The notes under the pieces: model-generated
Told to the model about the DNA's origin: nothing
What the model saw: only the letters and a program-made list of their open reading frames with translations
Database searches by the model: none
Made by a program: the position numbers and the translations under genes
Assembly (NCBI RefSeq): GCF_014651875.1
Contig: NZ_BMXS01000022.1
Location: 16,819-80,818 of the forward strand
Length of the DNA stretch: 64,000 bases
Direction: 5' to 3'
From: Litchfieldella qijiaojingensis
GTDB lineage: Bacteria > Pseudomonadota > Gammaproteobacteria > Pseudomonadales > Halomonadaceae
Part shown: positions 24,204 through 33,369 of the stretch, piece after piece
Layout of the letters: every line of letters begins with the position of its first letter
Position numbering within the stretch: position 1 is the stretch's first letter

Positions 24204-24236
24204 GAACGCCGGCCCAAGGGCCGGCGTTCTTGTTTT
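24204..24236. terminator. Bidirectional terminator between the Crc-like gene and rph
   Basis: GAACGCCGGCCC pairs with GGGCCGGCGTTC across AA, a 12-bp stem, followed on the plus strand by TTGTTTT. The two genes converge on it. Confidence 0.75.
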
Positions 24237-24265
24237 CCCGCGTTCTGTCTAAGCGGCTGACGCTC

Positions 24266-24988
24266 TCAGCCACGAATACCCAAGGCCTCGCGCTGGTGGG
24301 CGAAGAGCTGACGTCCAGCGCCTTCGGCCAGGTCGAGCATGGCATCGAGTTCGGCACGCGTGAAGCTGCCGGCCTCGGCGGTGCCCTGGACCTCGATCAA
24401 GCCACCGCTCTCGGTCATCACCACGTTCATGTCGGTATCGGCACCGCTATCCTCGGGGTAATCGAGGTCGACCACCGGCGTGCCCTGAAAGATACCCACC
24501 GACACTGAACTGACCAGTTGCTTGAAAGGATCCTGCTGGATCAGCTTCTTGCGCTGCAGGTGGCGGATGGCGTCGACCAACGCCACGCAGCCGCCGGTGA
24601 TCGAGGCGGTACGCGTGCCACCATCGGCCTGGATCACGTCGCAGTCGACGGTGATGGTGAATTCGCCCAGTCGCTTGAGGTTGACCGCCGCACGCAGCGA
24701 ACGACCGATCAGACGCTGGATTTCCAGGGTGCGGCCACCTTGCTTGCCACGTGCCGCCTCGCGGCCGCCACGAGTATGTGTGGCACGCGGCAGCATGCCG
24801 TATTCGGCGGTCACCCAGCCCTGATTCTTGCCGCGCAGCCAGCGCGGCACCCCGGCCTCGACGCTGGCATTGCACAACACCCGGGTATCGCCGAATTCGA
24901 CCAGTACCGAGCCTTCGGCATGGCGGGTGTACTCGCGGGTCAGGGTGATTTCACGGGGTTGGTCGGGCTGTCGTCCACTGGGGCGCAT
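24266..24988 (-). CDS. rph: Ribonuclease PH
   Basis: A 240-residue phosphorolytic 3'-5' exoribonuclease that trims tRNA 3' ends. Family segments are [13 protein letters not shown] at the start, [64 protein letters not shown] and [19 protein letters not shown]. Length is normal. It lies divergent from yicC, 141 bases away, and convergent with the Crc-like gene. Confidence 0.96.
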   Translation of the reverse strand: MRPSGRQPDQPREITLTREYTRHAEGSVLVEFGDTRVLCNASVEAGVPRWLRGKNQGWVTAEYGMLPRATHTRGGREAARGKQGGRTLEIQRLIGRSLRAAVNLKRLGEFTITVDCDVIQADGGTRTASITGGCVALVDAIRHLQRKKLIQQDPFKQLVSSVSVGIFQGTPVVDLDYPEDSGADTDMNVVMTESGGLIEVQGTAEAGSFTRAELDAMLDLAEGAGRQLFAHQREALGIRG

Positions 24989-25129
24989 AGGCGTTCTCGA
25001 AGACTCTCTTGAATTCTGTTGGCGGTTATTCGCCGGCGCGAATCGTCCGGCATGGAGCGCTATTCTACACGCTTATCGGTTACACTATTGAGTTCTCGAT
25101 AACATGGCCGCGTAGTATCAGGAGTCAGC

Positions 25130-25993
25130 ATGGTTCACAGCATGACCGCTTTCGCCCGCCACAGCCGTGAAGCCGACTGGGGCAGCCTGCACCTCGAGCT
25201 GCGTTCGGTGAATCAGCGCTATCTCGACTTGAATTTCCGTCTGCCCGAGACCCTGCGCGATCTGGAACCCACCTATCGCGACGCCCTGCGGGGCAAGCTG
25301 GCGCGTGGCAAGGTGGAGTGCACCCTGCGCTTCGAGCCTTCCGCTGTCGGCGAGAACCTGGCGGTCAACCGCGAGCGACTCGCTGAGCTGGCCCGTGCCC
25401 TGGTGGACGTGCGCAGCGAACTGCCCGGTGTGGCGATGCCCGACGCCCTGGCAATGCTCGAACACCCCGGCATACTCTACGCTCAAGGCATTGACTTGGA
25501 GACGGTCAAGGCCGCGGCCCTGGAGCTGTTCGAGGCAGCGCTGGGCGACTTGATCGCCGCACGTGCCCGTGAGGGAGAGCAACTCGCCGCCTTGATCGAG
25601 CTTCGCTTGAACGGTGTACGCGAGCAGGTCAACGCCGTGCGCGAGCTGCTGCCGGGAATCCTCGAGCGTCAGCGCGCTCAGCTCCTCGAGCGTCTCGAGC
25701 AGGTGCGGGCCGAACTCGACCCCCAACGTCTGGAAGCCGAACTCACGTTACTCGCCCAAAAGGCCGACGTCGACGAAGAGCTCGATCGCCTCGAGACTCA
25801 CGTCAACGAGGTCGAACGTCAGCTCAAGCAGAAAGGGCCGGTCGGCCGGCGCCTCGACTTCCTCATGCAGGAACTCAACCGCGAGGCCAACACCCTGTCG
25901 TCCAAGGCCGTGGTCGCCGAGTCCACCCGTTGCGCGGTGGAGCTCAAGGTGTTGATCGAGCAGATGCGCGAGCAGATCCAGAATATCGAGTGA
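25130..25993 (+). CDS. yicC: YicC family endoribonuclease-like protein
   Basis: A 287-residue protein. The N-terminal MTAFAR and LRSVNQRYLDLNFRLPE, the central coiled helical part, and the C-terminal VGRRLDFLMQELNREANTLSSKA with ELKVLIEQMREQIQNIE are diagnostic. YicC of Escherichia coli acts as an RNase that targets small RNAs such as RyhB. AGGAGTCAGC precedes the ATG. The usual downstream gmk is not adjacent here: a sensor kinase module is inserted and gmk lies at 32384. Confidence 0.92.
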   Translation: MVHSMTAFARHSREADWGSLHLELRSVNQRYLDLNFRLPETLRDLEPTYRDALRGKLARGKVECTLRFEPSAVGENLAVNRERLAELARALVDVRSELPGVAMPDALAMLEHPGILYAQGIDLETVKAAALELFEAALGDLIAARAREGEQLAALIELRLNGVREQVNAVRELLPGILERQRAQLLERLEQVRAELDPQRLEAELTLLAQKADVDEELDRLETHVNEVERQLKQKGPVGRRLDFLMQELNREANTLSSKAVVAESTRCAVELKVLIEQMREQIQNIE

Positions 25994-26001
25994 CACCACG
26001 C

Positions 26002-27777
26002 ATGACAGCGAGTCGGGCTGTGCCACCGCACAAGACGACCCAAGCCATTCCGAGGCTGGCACGGCTGATCGCGATGGCTATCTGTTTCGCCCTCGCGCCT
26101 GTGCCGGGCTGGGGACAGGAGTCTTCCTCCGCCGAGGGAGATAGGAGTGACCGCACCATCGTCGTCGGCGGGGATCACTACCATCCGCCTTACGAGTTTC
26201 TCGACGAGGATGGTCAGCCTGCCGGCTACAACGTGGAGCTGACCCGGGCCATCGCCGAGGTGATGGGGATCGATGTACGGATCGAGCTGGGCAGATGGGG
26301 CGACATGCGCGAGCGGCTGGAAAGTGGCGAGATCGACGCGCTCCAGGGCATGTCCTACTCCGAAGCCCGTGCCGAGCAATTCGACTTCGCCCCGCCTCAC
26401 GCCATCGTGCATCAATCGATTTTCGCTCGCCGCAGCGACCCGGTGGTCGATGTAGAGGGCTTGAGAGGCAAGGAAGTGATCGTCCAGCGCGGCGACATCA
26501 TGCACGACTACCTGATCGAGCATGATGTCGAGGCCAGGGTGATCACCGTGGATACCCACGCCGATGCGCTTCGGGCGCTGGCTTCGGGCCAACACGACTA
26601 CGCCATGGTGGCCAACCTGCCGGCACTCTACCTGAGCCGTGAATTGGGGCTGACCAATATCGTGCCGATAGCGAAGCCTTTTTCGCTGCGCTACGGCTAC
26701 GCGGTGCAAAAAGGCGATTCGAACCTGCTCGCCCAGTTCAGCGAAGGGCTTGCCATCCTGAAGAACACCGGTCGACACCAGGCGATCTACGACAAGTGGC
26801 TGGGCCCCCTGGAAAGCTCGGACGGCATTCCCTGGAAGAAGATCGGCCAGGTAGGTGCTGCAGTCTCCGGGGTTCTGCTGCTGATCCTGGGCGGTATCGT
26901 GGTCTGGAACCGGATGCTCAAGCGGCAAGTGGCAAGCCGCACCGAGGAGCTGCGGCTGCATCAGCAGCAACTGATCCAGGCCGACAAGATGACCTCCCTT
27001 GGCATTCTGGTTTCCGGCGTGGCTCACGAAATCAACAACCCCAGCAGCCTGCTGCTGCTGAACCTGCCGGTGTTGCGCGACGCCTATGCCGACGCCCAGC
27101 CCATTCTCGAAGAGCATTACCGCGTTCACGGGGATTTCACGCTGGGCGGCCTGGCGTACTCCCGGATGCGCGATGAGATTCCTCTCATGCTCGACGAGAT
27201 GCTGGATGGCACCCAGCGCATCAAACGTATCGTTGGCGACCTCAAGGATTTCGCGCGACAGGGAAACACCGACCTGGGCGAAACCCTGGACCTCAACGAC
27301 GTGGTGATCACCGCCGTACGCCTGGTCGACAATTCGATTCGCAAGGCCACCTGTCGATTCGAGACGCATTACGGCGCAAACCTGCCTCCCCTTAAAGGCA
27401 ACGCTCAACGTATCGAACAGGTGGTGATCAACCTGGTGCTTAACGCCTGCCAGGCCTTGGAAAGCATGGACCAGGGCATCATCCTGACGACACGTTATGA
27501 TCACGCAAGGGGCCGGGTGATACTGGAAATCCGCGACCAGGGTAAGGGTATCGACCCCGAGTCGATCAACCTGCTGACGGATCCTTTCTTCACCACCAGG
27601 CGCGAGTGTGGCGGCACCGGCTTGGGCCTATCGGTATCCGCCGGGATCGTTCGCGAGCACCACGGCAGCCTGGAGTTCGACTCCAGGCCCGGCGAGGGCA
27701 CGACCGTTACTCTTGCCTTACCGGTATCGGCGGAACCGACACCCGATGGGAGATCATTGCGCCCAGCTTCGAGCTGA
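26002..27777 (+). CDS. Sensor histidine kinase with periplasmic solute-binding domain
   Basis: A 591-residue hybrid sensor. A signal peptide (to about residue 35) leads a type-3 solute-binding domain (about 50-270: HYHPPYEFLDEDGQPAGYNVELTRAIAEVMGI; GEIDALQGMSYSEAR; LLAQFSEGLAILKNTG). One membrane helix follows (about 283-303), then the H box GVAHEINNPSS (His near 341), N box NLVLNACQAL, and G boxes DQGKGID and GGTGLGLSVS. The sensory domain should bind a polar amino acid, by analogy with amino-acid ABC binding proteins. It starts 9 bases after yicC and is followed by an NtrC-type regulator, its probable partner. Confidence 0.88.
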   Translation: MTASRAVPPHKTTQAIPRLARLIAMAICFALAPVPGWGQESSSAEGDRSDRTIVVGGDHYHPPYEFLDEDGQPAGYNVELTRAIAEVMGIDVRIELGRWGDMRERLESGEIDALQGMSYSEARAEQFDFAPPHAIVHQSIFARRSDPVVDVEGLRGKEVIVQRGDIMHDYLIEHDVEARVITVDTHADALRALASGQHDYAMVANLPALYLSRELGLTNIVPIAKPFSLRYGYAVQKGDSNLLAQFSEGLAILKNTGRHQAIYDKWLGPLESSDGIPWKKIGQVGAAVSGVLLLILGGIVVWNRMLKRQVASRTEELRLHQQQLIQADKMTSLGILVSGVAHEINNPSSLLLLNLPVLRDAYADAQPILEEHYRVHGDFTLGGLAYSRMRDEIPLMLDEMLDGTQRIKRIVGDLKDFARQGNTDLGETLDLNDVVITAVRLVDNSIRKATCRFETHYGANLPPLKGNAQRIEQVVINLVLNACQALESMDQGIILTTRYDHARGRVILEIRDQGKGIDPESINLLTDPFFTTRRECGGTGLGLSVSAGIVREHHGSLEFDSRPGEGTTVTLALPVSAEPTPDGRSLRPASS

Positions 27778-27846
27778 ACGACGACAGCGCACGATCACGC
27801 CGCGACAAACCACGAACTTCCGGACAGTAGGTGGGTGAAGCGCCCG

Positions 27847-29256
27847 ATGACGAAAAACCTGTACCCCTCATTCGGCCTGTTGCTCGTCGACGACGAGCCC
27901 TCTTTCCTACGCAGCCTGAGCATTGCCCTGGAGCGCTCCGGGGGGATCACCCACATACACCGCTGCCAGGATAGCCGCGAAGTGATGGAGACATTGGCGC
28001 GAGAAAACATCGGCCTGGTGACCCTCGACCTCACCATGCCCCATTTGTCGGGCGAGCGGCTTCTGACGCAGATCGTCGAGGAACATCCGGACATGGGCGT
28101 CATCGTGATCAGCGGCCTGAACCAGGTGGAAACCGCCGTCAACTGCATCAAGCTGGGCGCCTTCGACTATTTCGTCAAGACCGACGAGGAAAGCCGGCTG
28201 ATCGAGGGCATCAAGCGGGCCATCCGCCTGCAGGAGCTAAGGCAAGAGAACCAGGAACTGCGCAAGCGCTTCCTCAACGACACCCTGGAGCATCCCGAGG
28301 CCTTCGCCCACATCGTCACCGGCGACAAGGGCATGCGTTCGGTTTTCCAGTATCTGGAATCGGTGGCCCTGACCAGCCAGCCGATTCTGATAACCGGGGA
28401 AAGTGGTGTGGGAAAGGAATTGATCGCCCGTGCGGCCCATACCCTGAGCGACCGCTCAGGACCACTGGTGTGCGTCAATGTGGCGGGGCTGGATGATAAC
28501 GTCTTTGCCGATACGCTGTTTGGCCATCAACGTGGGGCGTTCACCGGCGCCGACCAGGCGCGAGCCGGCATGATCGAACAGGCCGCGGAAGGTACTCTCT
28601 TTCTCGACGAGATCGGTGACCTCAGCATGGCGTCTCAAGTGAAATTGCTGCGTCTGCTGCAGGAAGGAGAATACTATCCACTCGGCAGCGATCGACCCAA
28701 GCGCATGCGAGCGCGGGTCGTGGTCGCGACCCACCAGGATCTGGGCGAGAAGCAGATGGCTGGGGAATTCCGCAAGGATCTCTACTACCGACTACGCACG
28801 CACCAGGTCCATATTCCACCTCTGCGGCAGCGTAAACAGGACATCCCGTTGCTGCTGGAGTACTTCCTCGCCGAAGCAGCCGAAGAACTCGGCAAGAGCA
28901 AACCGACGTACCCTCCTGAGCTGCCGGTGTTGCTCACCAATTACGACTTTCCCGGCAATGTGCGCGAACTGCGCGCCATGGTTTTCGATGCCATGAGCGT
29001 GCATAAATCCAGGACGCTTTCCATGGATGTGTTCAAGCGCGCCATCCAGCAGGCATGCCAGGACACCCCCTTGGACCGTGCCGCCGAGCGAGACGTGTTC
29101 GCCTCCGACGAGCCCCTGCCGACGCTGGACGAGGTCGCCGACCTGTTGGTTCAGGAAGCGATGCGGCGTGCCGAAGGCAACCAATCCATCGCGTCACGCT
29201 TACTGGGTATTTCGCAGCCGGCGCTGAGCAAGCGATTGAAGAAGATGCGTGCCTAG
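27847..29256 (+). CDS. NtrC-family sigma-54-dependent response regulator
   Basis: A 469-residue three-domain activator. The receiver (1-120) has LLVDDEPS, the phosphoacceptor in TLDLTMPH (Asp61) and the lysine in FVKTD. The AAA+ domain has GESGVGKE (Walker A), GAFTGAD (the sigma-54 loop) and GTLFLDEIGD (Walker B). The C-terminal helix-turn-helix is NQSIASRLLGISQPALSKRLKK. ATG 27847 has GGTGA 8 bases upstream; GTG 27835 is an alternative. It should activate the symporter gene through the sigma-54 promoter at 29454-29470, using palindromic sites at 29273-29376. The AauSR systems of Pseudomonas, which control acidic amino-acid use, are a functional parallel. Confidence 0.9.
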   Translation: MTKNLYPSFGLLLVDDEPSFLRSLSIALERSGGITHIHRCQDSREVMETLARENIGLVTLDLTMPHLSGERLLTQIVEEHPDMGVIVISGLNQVETAVNCIKLGAFDYFVKTDEESRLIEGIKRAIRLQELRQENQELRKRFLNDTLEHPEAFAHIVTGDKGMRSVFQYLESVALTSQPILITGESGVGKELIARAAHTLSDRSGPLVCVNVAGLDDNVFADTLFGHQRGAFTGADQARAGMIEQAAEGTLFLDEIGDLSMASQVKLLRLLQEGEYYPLGSDRPKRMRARVVVATHQDLGEKQMAGEFRKDLYYRLRTHQVHIPPLRQRKQDIPLLLEYFLAEAAEELGKSKPTYPPELPVLLTNYDFPGNVRELRAMVFDAMSVHKSRTLSMDVFKRAIQQACQDTPLDRAAERDVFASDEPLPTLDEVADLLVQEAMRRAEGNQSIASRLLGISQPALSKRLKKMRA

Positions 29257-29268
29257 GGAAGCGCTGAA
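29254..29268. repeat. End fragment of the palindromic repeat
   Basis: TAGGGAAGCGCTGAA equals the first 15 bases of the partial copy at 3624-3668. Its TAG is the stop codon of the response-regulator gene. The rest of the repeat is absent here; a complete copy follows at 29503. Confidence 0.45.
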
Positions 29269-29272
29269 CCCC

Positions 29273-29376
29273 TATAACCATGGCAATACCCATAACCATG
29301 GTTATAGGTAATGCAACCCTTTGTATAAAAAGAATTTTTCATGAATTCACACCTTCGCCAACCACCCTTGGTTATA
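29273..29376 (+). promoter_or_regulatory. Candidate upstream activator sites (ATAACCATGGTTAT)
   Basis: A perfect 14-bp palindrome ATAACCATGGTTAT lies at 29292-29305. A related half site TATAACCATGG stands at 29273-29283, 19 bases before it, and TTGGTTATA at 29368-29376. They lie 80-180 bases upstream of a sigma-54 promoter, where an NtrC-type activator binds, and immediately follow the gene for such an activator. Confidence 0.6.
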
Positions 29377-29453
29377 CCCCTTCCTCTTGGGCCGTTCACC
29401 GCCTCTTGTTGAATACTCCAGATATAACAATCAGTTAGCCGAGACGACCAAGG

Positions 29454-29470
29454 CTGGCATGCACCTTGCT
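29454..29470 (+). promoter_or_regulatory. Sigma-54 promoter
   Basis: CTGGCATGCACCTTGCT fits the consensus YTGGCACGNNNNTTGCW at every fixed position except C to T at the sixth base of the -24 element. GG and GC spacing is exact. Transcription would begin near 29482, giving a leader of about 285 bases before the symporter ATG; the leader contains repeat copy B. Confidence 0.75.
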
Positions 29471-29502
29471 CCCTATGATCCGGGCTCGCAACAGTGAGCC
29501 AG

Positions 29503-29646
29503 GGGAAACCGCTGATTTATGTCGCGAGCGATGAGAGGCTGGCCGACGCCGAACCGCAGGAACCGGAGTTTACGTGGGTGTAAATGAGGCTTTCGAGGAT
29601 CGCCGACGGTCAGGATATCAAGCGCAGCAATAAATCAGTGTTTCCC
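29503..29646. repeat. Palindromic intergenic repeat, copy B (144 bp)
   Basis: GGGAAACCGCTGATTTAT (29503-29520) and ATAAATCAGTGTTTCCC (29630-29646) are inverted repeats. The centre 29565-29587 is the same 23-base core as in copy A. It lies in the leader between the sigma-54 promoter and the symporter gene and could fold into a long hairpin in the message. Confidence 0.75.
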
Positions 29647-29766
29647 TAGCTTCGATAAACGCAAGCAAGAGGTTTCACCCATCATGCCAAGAACAATGAC
29701 GACCGCAGCTACGGCACGGGCTGCATCGCTTTCCATTCCCACGACAACCATGGAGGGGAATGCATA

Positions 29767-31233
29767 ATGCTGGATATCATCAACGATCTTCTCTGGGGCA
29801 AGGTGCTGATCGTACTGCTGATCGCCGTCGGCATCGGCTTCACGGTATGTTCCCGCTTCGTTCAGTTTCGTTATTTCGGCCGCATGTTCCGGATCCTGAG
29901 TGCCAGCCAGGCATTCAAGCGGGACAAGCACGGCCATCTGAGCTCTTTCCAGGCCTTGCTGCTGTCGGTGGCCGGTCGCGTCGGTGGCGGCAATATCGCC
30001 GGCGTCGCGGTAGCGATCACGCTAGGCGGCCCGGGAGCCATCTTCTGGATGTGGTTGGTTGGCCTGATGGGGATGGCCACCAGCTATCTCGAATGTACCC
30101 TCGCCCAGGCCTACAAGACGACACAGCCCGACGGCACGTATCGTGGTGGCCCGGCGTATTACATTGCCCGCGGACTCGGCAGCCAATGGAAATGGCTGGC
30201 AGGCCTCTATTCGGTGCTGCTGCTGGTCACCTTCGGCTTCGGTTTCACTGCCCTGCAATCCTACGCCGTCGCGACTTCCGTCGATGACGCCTTCGGCATA
30301 CCGGTCGTTTACACCGGCATCGCCATGGCCGTGGTCGTAGGTTTGATCATCTTCGGTGGCGTCAAGCGGATCGCGCGGGTGGCGGAAGTGCTGGTGCCGG
30401 TAATGGCGGTCGGCTATCTGCTGATTGCCATCGTGGTACTGAGCATGAACCTTACCCGGATTCCCGATGCGATCCTGCTGATCGTCAACAGCGCTTTCGG
30501 TCTCGAGCAAGCGGTTGGCGGCGGTATCGGCGCAGCCATCCTCATGGGGGTCAAACGCGGCCTGTTCTCCAACGAAGCAGGCCTTGGCAGCGCCCCGAAC
30601 GTTGCGGCGGTCGCCTATGTGCCACACCCGGCCAACCAGGGCATCGTCCAGGCATTCTCGGTGTTCATCGACACGCTGATCATCTGTTCCGCCACCGCTT
30701 TCACCATCCTGCTCAGTGGCGTCTACGACCCGGCTGCCGTCGCCGATATCGGTGGCGTCGCCCTGACCCAAGCCTCATTGGCCGATCATGTCGGGGAATG
30801 GGGGCGTAGCTTCGTCAGTATCGCGCTGCTGCTGTTCGGCTTCAGCACCATCCTCTACAACTACTATCTCGGGGAAAACAGCATCAACTTCTTAAGCGAC
30901 CAGAACAAGACGTTGTTCAACGTCTTCCGGATCGCCGTCATCGGCCTGTGTTCCTGGGGGGCGATCACCGACCTGGGTACCGTGTTCGCCTTTGCCGATG
31001 TGACCATGGGCTTCCTGGCGCTGGCCAACCTGATTGCCCTGATCATGCTGATCAAACCGGGGCTGCGTTTCATGCGTGACTTCGACGACCAGATCAAGGC
31101 GGGTATCGAGCAACCGATCTTCGATGCCAGCAAGTTTTCCGACTTGAACGTCGATCCGGCCGCCTGGGATATCGAGCCTGAGGACCTGCAACGGGTACGA
31201 CGGCCTCAAGTGGCCACACCTCCCTCCAGCTAA
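29767..31233 (+). CDS. Sodium:alanine/glycine (or glutamine) symporter, AGCS family
   Basis: A 488-residue membrane transporter. AGCS signatures are FQALLLSVAGRVGGGNIAGVAVAITLGGPGAIFWMW, YRGGPAYYI, KRGLFSNEAGLGSAPN and LFGFSTILYNYYLGE. It has about 10-11 helices. The family takes up alanine, glycine or glutamine with sodium. Since a glutaminase gene follows and a binding-domain kinase with a sigma-54 activator precedes, glutamine is the more likely substrate; this is inference. The ATG at 29767 follows GGAGGGG. Confidence 0.9.
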   Translation: MLDIINDLLWGKVLIVLLIAVGIGFTVCSRFVQFRYFGRMFRILSASQAFKRDKHGHLSSFQALLLSVAGRVGGGNIAGVAVAITLGGPGAIFWMWLVGLMGMATSYLECTLAQAYKTTQPDGTYRGGPAYYIARGLGSQWKWLAGLYSVLLLVTFGFGFTALQSYAVATSVDDAFGIPVVYTGIAMAVVVGLIIFGGVKRIARVAEVLVPVMAVGYLLIAIVVLSMNLTRIPDAILLIVNSAFGLEQAVGGGIGAAILMGVKRGLFSNEAGLGSAPNVAAVAYVPHPANQGIVQAFSVFIDTLIICSATAFTILLSGVYDPAAVADIGGVALTQASLADHVGEWGRSFVSIALLLFGFSTILYNYYLGENSINFLSDQNKTLFNVFRIAVIGLCSWGAITDLGTVFAFADVTMGFLALANLIALIMLIKPGLRFMRDFDDQIKAGIEQPIFDASKFSDLNVDPAAWDIEPEDLQRVRRPQVATPPSS

Positions 31234-31260
31234 GCGGACATGTAGCAATCCGCGATTCGT

Positions 31261-31295
31261 CCGGCCCGGAAGCGACCCTGTCGCTCCGGGCCGGC
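31261..31295 (+). other. Intercistronic hairpin between symporter and glutaminase genes
   Basis: CCGGCCCGGA-AGCGAC pairs with GTCGCT-CCGGGCCGG across a three-base loop. No U-tract follows. It may reduce read-through or shield the symporter message from 3' decay. Confidence 0.55.
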
Positions 31296-31352
31296 CTCCC
31301 CTTGTCGCTTGCAACTTGCGAAAGCACGCCTGAAAACCGGGTACCTGAACTC

Positions 31353-32276
31353 ATGGTGAAGATACAGGAGTGGGTGGAAGACATAAACGAGCGGGCCAGA
31401 ACGAAGCTCGGAACAGGGCGCGTCGCCGACTATATACCGGCACTGGCGGAGCAGGATGCCAACAAGTTCGGCATCGCGATCTGTACCAATGAGGGAGAGG
31501 TATACGCTGCGGGTGATGCACAGGAGCCATTCTCGATACAAAGCATCTCGAAAGTGTTCCTGCTGACCCTGTCGTTACGAGTTTATGGAAACGAATTGTG
31601 GGAGCGCGTGGGTCTCAACCCATCGGGAATGCCGTTCAATTCCCTGACGCAGCTCGAAGCGGAACGAGGCAAGCCTCGCAACCCCTTCATCAATGCCGGC
31701 GCCATCGTGGTGGCAGACCGTTTGGTCAGTGCCTTCGCCACGCCGTCGAAACATCTACGGGATGTTGCCAGAAAGCTGTCCGGCAACGAGTCGATCCTGA
31801 TCGACGCACGCGTCCAGGAATCGGAATGGCAGCACCGTTCCCGCAACGCCGCCATGGCCTACCTGATGAAATCGTTCGGCAACATCGACAATGACGTCGA
31901 CCAGGTACTGCACTCCTATTTTTCCTGCTGCTCGTTGGCCATGAGCTGTGTCGACCTGGCCGTTGCGCTGAACTATCTGGCCGCTGACGGGCATGCCCAG
32001 GCCATGGGCGAGCCGTTCATCGCCCCCGATTTGGCGCGAAAGATCAACTCGATCATGTTCACCTGCGGCATGTACGATGCAGCGGGGGACTTTGCCTATC
32101 GCGTGGGGCTACCGGCCAAGAGCGGCGTCGGCGGCGGTATCGTTGCCATCGTGCCCGGCAAACTGTCGGTTTGCGCCTGGTCGCCGGCCCTTGATGAAAA
32201 CGGCAACTCGGTGGCGGCCCAATACGCGCTGGAGCTGCTCGCGGAGGAAATGGTCCGCCAGCAGCTTGGACATTAA
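31353..32276 (+). CDS. glsA: Glutaminase
   Basis: A 307-residue serine-dependent beta-lactamase-fold glutaminase that converts glutamine to glutamate and ammonia. The catalytic SISK (in FSIQSISKVFLLTL), FNSLTQLE, NPFINAGAI, RNAAMAYLMKS, and the C-terminal YRVGLPAKSGVGGGIVAIVPGK are conserved. ATG 31353 fits the family length; an in-frame TTG at 31302 would add 17 residues and neither has a strong ribosome site. It follows the symporter and probably completes a glutamine uptake and deamidation unit. Confidence 0.92.
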   Translation: MVKIQEWVEDINERARTKLGTGRVADYIPALAEQDANKFGIAICTNEGEVYAAGDAQEPFSIQSISKVFLLTLSLRVYGNELWERVGLNPSGMPFNSLTQLEAERGKPRNPFINAGAIVVADRLVSAFATPSKHLRDVARKLSGNESILIDARVQESEWQHRSRNAAMAYLMKSFGNIDNDVDQVLHSYFSCCSLAMSCVDLAVALNYLAADGHAQAMGEPFIAPDLARKINSIMFTCGMYDAAGDFAYRVGLPAKSGVGGGIVAIVPGKLSVCAWSPALDENGNSVAAQYALELLAEEMVRQQLGH

Positions 32277-32293
32277 GCCGACCTGCTTGCTGA

Positions 32294-33016
<723 letters not shown>

Positions 33017-33088
33017 ACTGATTTATCCCCCCAAGCGTTTCAACCACATGCGTTACACGCATTCAACCGCAATAGCAGGATACCGTTC

Positions 33089-33340
33089 ATGGCGCGAGTC
33101 ACCGTTGAAGATTGTCTGGATCACGTCGAAAATCGTTTCAAGCTGGTGATGATTTCCACCCAGCGCGCCCGTCAGCTTGCCCGCGGTTCCCGCGATGCCC
33201 TGCTGCCGTGGGAGAACGACAAACCTACCGTCATGGCACTCCGTGAGATCGCCGCCGGCAAGATCAACGAGAATGTGCTGGACGAGCCGATCGAAGCTCC
33301 GGTGCGGCCCCGCCGCGAACCCGAGATGGGAGAGGAGTGA
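33089..33340 (+). CDS. rpoZ: RNA polymerase omega subunit
   Basis: An 83-residue omega subunit: [34 protein letters not shown] and [15 protein letters not shown] are the family core. Omega helps assemble beta' and, with DksA sites, links the polymerase to ppGpp. Its place between gmk and spoT is standard. Spacing to spoT is 29 bases. Confidence 0.97.
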   Translation: MARVTVEDCLDHVENRFKLVMISTQRARQLARGSRDALLPWENDKPTVMALREIAAGKINENVLDEPIEAPVRPRREPEMGEE

Positions 33341-33369
33341 CGGTCGTCATTCAGGTATAGGCGCGCTTC

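Noticed and set aside
25819..27504. 561-codon minus-strand frame opposite the sensor kinase
   Set aside because: Antisense to recognisable kinase and binding-protein motifs; no independent support.
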